A program made the translations under genes and the position numbers. A stretch of 17,433 nt of DNA, from contig DMMZ01000007.1 of the NCBI GenBank assembly GCA_003452915.1, forward strand, positions 1 to 17,433. Direction: 5' to 3'. Origin of the DNA: Clostridiales bacterium (GTDB taxonomy: Bacteria > Bacillota > Clostridia > Oscillospirales > CAG-382). Each line of letters starts with the position of its first letter. Position 1 is the stretch's first letter. The notes below the pieces were generated by a model. That model ran no database searches. It was not told the origin of the DNA and saw only the letters and a list, made by a program, of their open reading frames with translations. Below are positions 14,428-17,433 of this stretch, one piece after another.

Positions 14428-15069
14428 ATTTTTAATATAATTGATGCAAAGCCTATTTGTTATATATTCGGTGCTATGAATATAGAAAATATAGAATTAC
14501 AGAGATTTAAACCAAAACAGGGCGATCTTGTTATCGCAGCGGATGGCGGCTATCTAAACTTACAAAAAATAGGTTATTCCTCTGATCTTATAATCGGTGA
14601 TTTTGATTCGCTCGAGTTTATTCCGCAGGGCGAAAATGTTATCAGGCTGCCAAAAGAAAAGAACGACACCGATACTCTTTTTGCTGTGAAAATCGGACTG
14701 GATAAAGGCTATAAAAATTTTGTTATTTATGGCGGAATCGGTGGAAGACTTGATCACACATTTGCTAACATTCAGACCCTTGCTTATATTGCGGAGTATG
14801 GCGGAAGAGGCTTTTTAGTTGGCGAGGGAAATGCTATAACTGCAATAAAAAATAGCGAAATAGAATTTTCAAAAGACAAAAAGGGCATTATATCTGTTTT
14901 TTGTAATGGTAGCAAAGCAACAGGAGTATACCTTACAGGCTTGAAATATCCGCTTATAAATTATACTTTAACAAGCGATATGCCACTGGGTGTCAGCAAT
15001 GAATTTATTGGAATAGAAAGCTCTGTTTCGGTAAGAAATGGAATGCTTATAATAATATATAATCTATAA
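14428..15069 (+). CDS. thiN: Thiamine pyrophosphokinase, apparently starting at an ATT codon
   Basis: Transfers pyrophosphate from ATP to thiamine to make thiamine diphosphate. Family motifs are all visible: VIAADGGY, IIGDFDSL, EKNDTDTLFA and GGIGGRLDHTFANIQTL, followed by the C-terminal thiamine-binding barrel. The first ATG (14476) gives 197 residues but leaves out the first strand of the fold. The frame upstream is open and reads ICYIFGAM just before that ATG, which is what TPK N-termini look like. A consensus AGGAGG (14414-14419) lies 8 nt before ATT 14428, and there is no in-frame ATG, GTG or TTG between the TAA at 14422 and 14476. I therefore place the start at ATT 14428 (213 residues). 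ATG 14476 is the conservative alternative. Confidence 0.85.
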   Translation: MFNIIDAKPICYIFGAMNIENIELQRFKPKQGDLVIAADGGYLNLQKIGYSSDLIIGDFDSLEFIPQGENVIRLPKEKNDTDTLFAVKIGLDKGYKNFVIYGGIGGRLDHTFANIQTLAYIAEYGGRGFLVGEGNAITAIKNSEIEFSKDKKGIISVFCNGSKATGVYLTGLKYPLINYTLTSDMPLGVSNEFIGIESSVSVRNGMLIIIYNL

Positions 15070-15152
15070 ATTTATATAATTATAACCAATATAAAAATAT
15101 TTTCGTGATTTTTTAATAACTAAAAGCATAGAATATAACGAGGTGTTTTTTT

Positions 15153-15848
15153 ATGCTTTCTATTATTGTTACCTTCCTTTCGCGCTTTATTTACATGTTC
15201 TTGAAGACATCAAACACTTACGCATTTCCGCCGCCGTTACCCAAAGATGAGGAGCAGCGGCTTTTTCATCTGTGCAAACAGGGTGACTTTAATGCCCGTA
15301 ACAAGCTTATAGAACATAACCTGCGGCTTGTTGCACATATTGTAAAAAAGTATTACACCACACATAAAGAACAAGAAGACTTGATTTCTATAGGTACAAT
15401 CGGACTAATAAAAGCGATCGATTCTTTTGATGTGACAAACGGTGCGAGATTTGCTACATACGCAGGAAAATGTCTTCAAAATGAAATACTCATGTATTTC
15501 CGCGCGCAAAAAAAACATTCCAACGAAACTTCAATAAACGAACCTGTTGATATAGACAAAGACGGTAATCCTCTAACATATATGGATATTATATCCTGTG
15601 ACGATGATATTGTTGAGATACTTGACGTAAAGATTAAAAGTACACTTATTTATAAAGCAATAGAAAATTCGCTTTCAAAAAGAGAGCGTTCTATAATTCT
15701 TTTACGTTATGGACTTTGTGCAAGCGGACGTACTTTTGCACAGCGTGAGGTAGCGGTTCTGCTTGGAATCTCACGTTCATATGTTTCAAGATTGGAAAAG
15801 GGTGCGCTTGAAAAAATAAAAAAATACATGAAAGAAAATGGTAATTAG
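15153..15848 (+). CDS. sigK: Sporulation sigma factor sigma-K precursor
   Basis: 231 residues, normal for pro-sigma-K. Residues 1-20 are hydrophobic (MLSIIVTFLSRFIYMFLKTS), the membrane-associated pro-sequence, followed by YAFPPPLPKDEE at the start of the mature protein. Region 2 is unmistakable: ARNKLIEHNLRLVAHIVKKY, DLISIGTIGLIKAIDSF and ATYAGKCLQNEILMYFR. Region 4 ends in a helix-turn-helix with VAVLLGISRSYVSRLEKGALEKI. In the family it directs late mother-cell transcription for spore coat and maturation. The gene is uninterrupted, with no skin-type insertion. GAGGTG lies about 8 nt before ATG. I could not identify a sporulation promoter with confidence. Confidence 0.93.
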   Translation: MLSIIVTFLSRFIYMFLKTSNTYAFPPPLPKDEEQRLFHLCKQGDFNARNKLIEHNLRLVAHIVKKYYTTHKEQEDLISIGTIGLIKAIDSFDVTNGARFATYAGKCLQNEILMYFRAQKKHSNETSINEPVDIDKDGNPLTYMDIISCDDDIVEILDVKIKSTLIYKAIENSLSKRERSIILLRYGLCASGRTFAQREVAVLLGISRSYVSRLEKGALEKIKKYMKENGN

Positions 15849-15859
15849 TTAAAAAACTA

Positions 15860-15887
15860 TTGATTATTAAAAAAAATATATTATAAT
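15860..15887 (+). promoter_or_regulatory. Candidate sigma-A promoter for the isomerase fusion gene
   Basis: TTGATT (15860-15865) and TATAAT (15882-15887) are separated by 16 nt, about 50 nt before the start of the next gene. The site lies just after the sigK stop. Confidence 0.5.
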
Positions 15888-15943
15888 AAAATAATAGAAT
15901 GATAATACAATGTGCTAATGAAAGAGCAAGGAAAGGATTATTT

Positions 15944-17433
15944 ATGAGTAAGAGATTTAAAATAGGAGTTATAACAGACTCTTTTTTGGTTCCGTTTGAA
16001 CAAGCGCTTGACAGAGCTGTTGAGGTTGGTGCGCAAGGCATTCAGCTTTATGTTGTAAATGGTGAAAATGTATATACTTCGTTTACAGATGAAAAGGTTG
16101 CAAGAGTAAACGGACTTCTTAAAGATCGCGGACTTATCGTTTCTGCTGTTTGCGGAGATTTTGGAGGTCATGGTTTTCAGAAAGCTGAAGAAAACATAAC
16201 AAAGATTCCTGCAAGCAAAGCTGCAGCCGAGCTTGCCGTTAAACTGGGTTCAAATGTTGTTACAACACATATCGGGGTTGTTCCCGAAGACAAGAACAGC
16301 GAAGTTTACCAAACGATGAAGGCAGCCTGTAAAGAGATTGGCGATTTTGCAGCTTCGATCGGTGTTACCTTTGCTATCGAGACAGGTCCTGAAAAGGCAA
16401 CAATACTTAAAAGTTTTCTTGATGATGTAGGCAGCAAGGGAATCGGTGTAAACCTTGATCCTGCTAACCTTGTTATGGTCGCAGACGATGACCCTGTACA
16501 AGCTGTCTATACTCTTAAGGATTATATAGTTCATACCCATGCTAAGGACGGTATTATGATAAAGAAAACCGATCCGAAGAGAATTTATGATTTCTTTGCT
16601 GAGGGCGGCATTGAAGACCTCAGAATGAGTGATTACTTCCTTGAGGTTCCGCTTGGCGAAGGTAAGGTTCCATTCGATAAATATATTAAAGCACTTGAGG
16701 ATATCGGTTATAAGGGCTTTTTGACCATCGAGAGAGAATGCGGTGCGAATCCTTTTGCAGATATTAAGAAAGCAGCAGATTTTTTAATATCGGTCAATCC
16801 AGAGATAAAAGTAAAGAAAATCGGTTTTATAGATTATTTCCTCGATGAATGGCATGCAAACAACTATCCTAAATTTATAAAGGATATAGCAGGTGACGAA
16901 TTTGAGGTTGCATATGCTTATGCTGAAATAGATAATCCAAAAGGACTTACAACCGATCAATGGTGTGAGAAATTTGGAGTTACAAGACTTAATACAATCG
17001 AAGAGGTTGTGGAAAAAAGCGATTGCATGGTTGTCCTTTCACCTGATTATCCAGAACGTCATTGGGATCTCTGTCAAAAACCATTACGGAGCGGAAAACG
17101 TGTTTATGTTGACAAGACCTTTGCGCTTTCTAAAGAAATTGCTGCAAATCTTGTGAAAATCGCTGAGGAGAGCGGTACACCTTTCTTCTCAAGCTCTGCA
17201 CTTCGTTTTGCAACAGAACTCGGTAAAGTAGATAAGAACGATATCGTATTTATAAATTCCAGAGGTCCGGGAAACTTCGATACTTACGCAATTCATCAGA
17301 TAGAACCGATTGTTATTCTCATGGGCAGTGCTGTTAAACGTTTGATGTCTATTGGCAGCGGTAAATATGAGTCTTTGGTTATAGAGTTCGAGGGTGGTCG
17401 TCGTGCGGTTATGAGCCATTATGGCTGGTCAGG
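15944..17433 (+). CDS. Sugar-phosphate isomerase/epimerase TIM barrel fused to a Gfo/Idh/MocA-like domain (3' truncated by window)
   Basis: The frame is open from ATG 15944 to the window edge, 496 codons with no stop. GGAAAGG lies about 8-14 nt upstream. Residues 1 to about 280 are an AP-endonuclease-2/xylose-isomerase-like TIM barrel. Putative metal ligands are in place: E146 (FAIETGPE), D172 (VNLDPANL), H197 and H199 (VHTHAKD) and E263 (TIERECG). Residues about 288 onward start a second domain, KKIGFIDYFLDEWHANNYP, then CEKFGVTRLNTIEEVVEKSDCMVVLSPDYPERH and GKRVYVDKTFALSKE. It resembles the Gfo/Idh/MocA oxidoreductase fold, but the glycine-rich GxGxxG nucleotide motif is replaced. The likely role is in sugar or polyol (inositol-type) metabolism, with the exact substrate unknown. 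Codon use looks less AT-biased than in the pilus genes, so it may be well expressed. Confidence 0.85.
   Translation, partial: MSKRFKIGVITDSFLVPFEQALDRAVEVGAQGIQLYVVNGENVYTSFTDEKVARVNGLLKDRGLIVSAVCGDFGGHGFQKAEENITKIPASKAAAELAVKLGSNVVTTHIGVVPEDKNSEVYQTMKAACKEIGDFAASIGVTFAIETGPEKATILKSFLDDVGSKGIGVNLDPANLVMVADDDPVQAVYTLKDYIVHTHAKDGIMIKKTDPKRIYDFFAEGGIEDLRMSDYFLEVPLGEGKVPFDKYIKALEDIGYKGFLTIERECGANPFADIKKAADFLISVNPEIKVKKIGFIDYFLDEWHANNYPKFIKDIAGDEFEVAYAYAEIDNPKGLTTDQWCEKFGVTRLNTIEEVVEKSDCMVVLSPDYPERHWDLCQKPLRSGKRVYVDKTFALSKEIAANLVKIAEESGTPFFSSSALRFATELGKVDKNDIVFINSRGPGNFDTYAIHQIEPIVILMGSAVKRLMSIGSGKYESLVIEFEGGRRAVMSHYGWS

Noticed and set aside
14180..14440. Open frame of 86 codons on the + strand between the tad operon and thiN
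   Set aside because: It overlaps the end of the coiled-coil gene, runs through the palindromic terminator, the direct repeats and the thiN ribosome site, has no ribosome site, and shows no protein-like composition.
15153..15848. Interruption of sigK by a skin-like element
   Set aside because: The gene is continuous from the pro-sequence through region 4, with no insertion.
16965..17156. Short + strand open frame inside the isomerase fusion gene
   Set aside because: It is in another frame of a gene whose main frame has clear domain motifs across this segment.
1..17433. CRISPR arrays, tRNA or rRNA genes, insertion sequences, attachment sites
   Set aside because: No regularly spaced repeats, cloverleaf patterns, transposase motifs or terminal inverted repeats were seen.

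Overview
The window comes from an AT-rich, Gram-positive, probably anaerobic and spore-forming member of the Clostridia, most like gut Oscillospiraceae/Ruminococcaceae. The evidence is A+T-rich DNA with strong AGGAGG-type Shine-Dalgarno sites, frequent TTG/GTG starts, a sigma-K gene with a pro-sequence, c-di-GMP-I (GEMM) riboswitches, and a Tad pilus locus with no outer-membrane secretin. All supported genes lie on the + strand.

Layout. 1-174 is the C-terminus of a membrane-anchored surface protein, followed by hairpins and a terminator. 541-3066 encodes a membrane PAS-PAS-GGDEF-HD-GYP protein that can in principle make and break c-di-GMP. From 3169 there is a sigma-A-like promoter, a c-di-GMP-I aptamer and an intrinsic terminator. 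They precede a compact four-gene unit: a small secreted protein of unknown family, a minimal nucleotidyltransferase (MNT), a cupin-like/HD-GYP protein and a HEPN protein. A second c-di-GMP-I aptamer (about 5551-5651) and a second terminator precede a complete Gram-positive Tad/Flp pilus operon (5821-14193): prepilin peptidase TadV, Flp pilin, TadE, a TadG-like protein, CpaB/RcpC, CpaE/TadZ, CpaF/TadA, TadB, TadC, a DUF192 protein and a DivIVA-like coiled-coil protein. The operon ends in a perfect 34-nt palindromic terminator.

After this come housekeeping or sporulation genes: thiamine pyrophosphokinase, which appears to use a non-standard ATT start, and sigK. The last gene is open to the end of the window and fuses a sugar-phosphate isomerase/epimerase TIM barrel to a Gfo/Idh/MocA-like domain.

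How it fits together (inference). The first two thirds looks like a local c-di-GMP module. A sensor turns over c-di-GMP, and two riboswitches read it, one gating the secreted protein/MNT/HD-GYP/HEPN operon and one gating the Tad pilus. The HD-GYP enzyme in the first operon could feed back on the signal. In both leaders the 3' strand of the aptamer can alternatively pair with the 5' arm of the terminator, which suggests ligand-induced termination (OFF switches), though this is untested. The least familiar element is the MNT / cupin-HD-GYP / HEPN gene order under c-di-GMP control.
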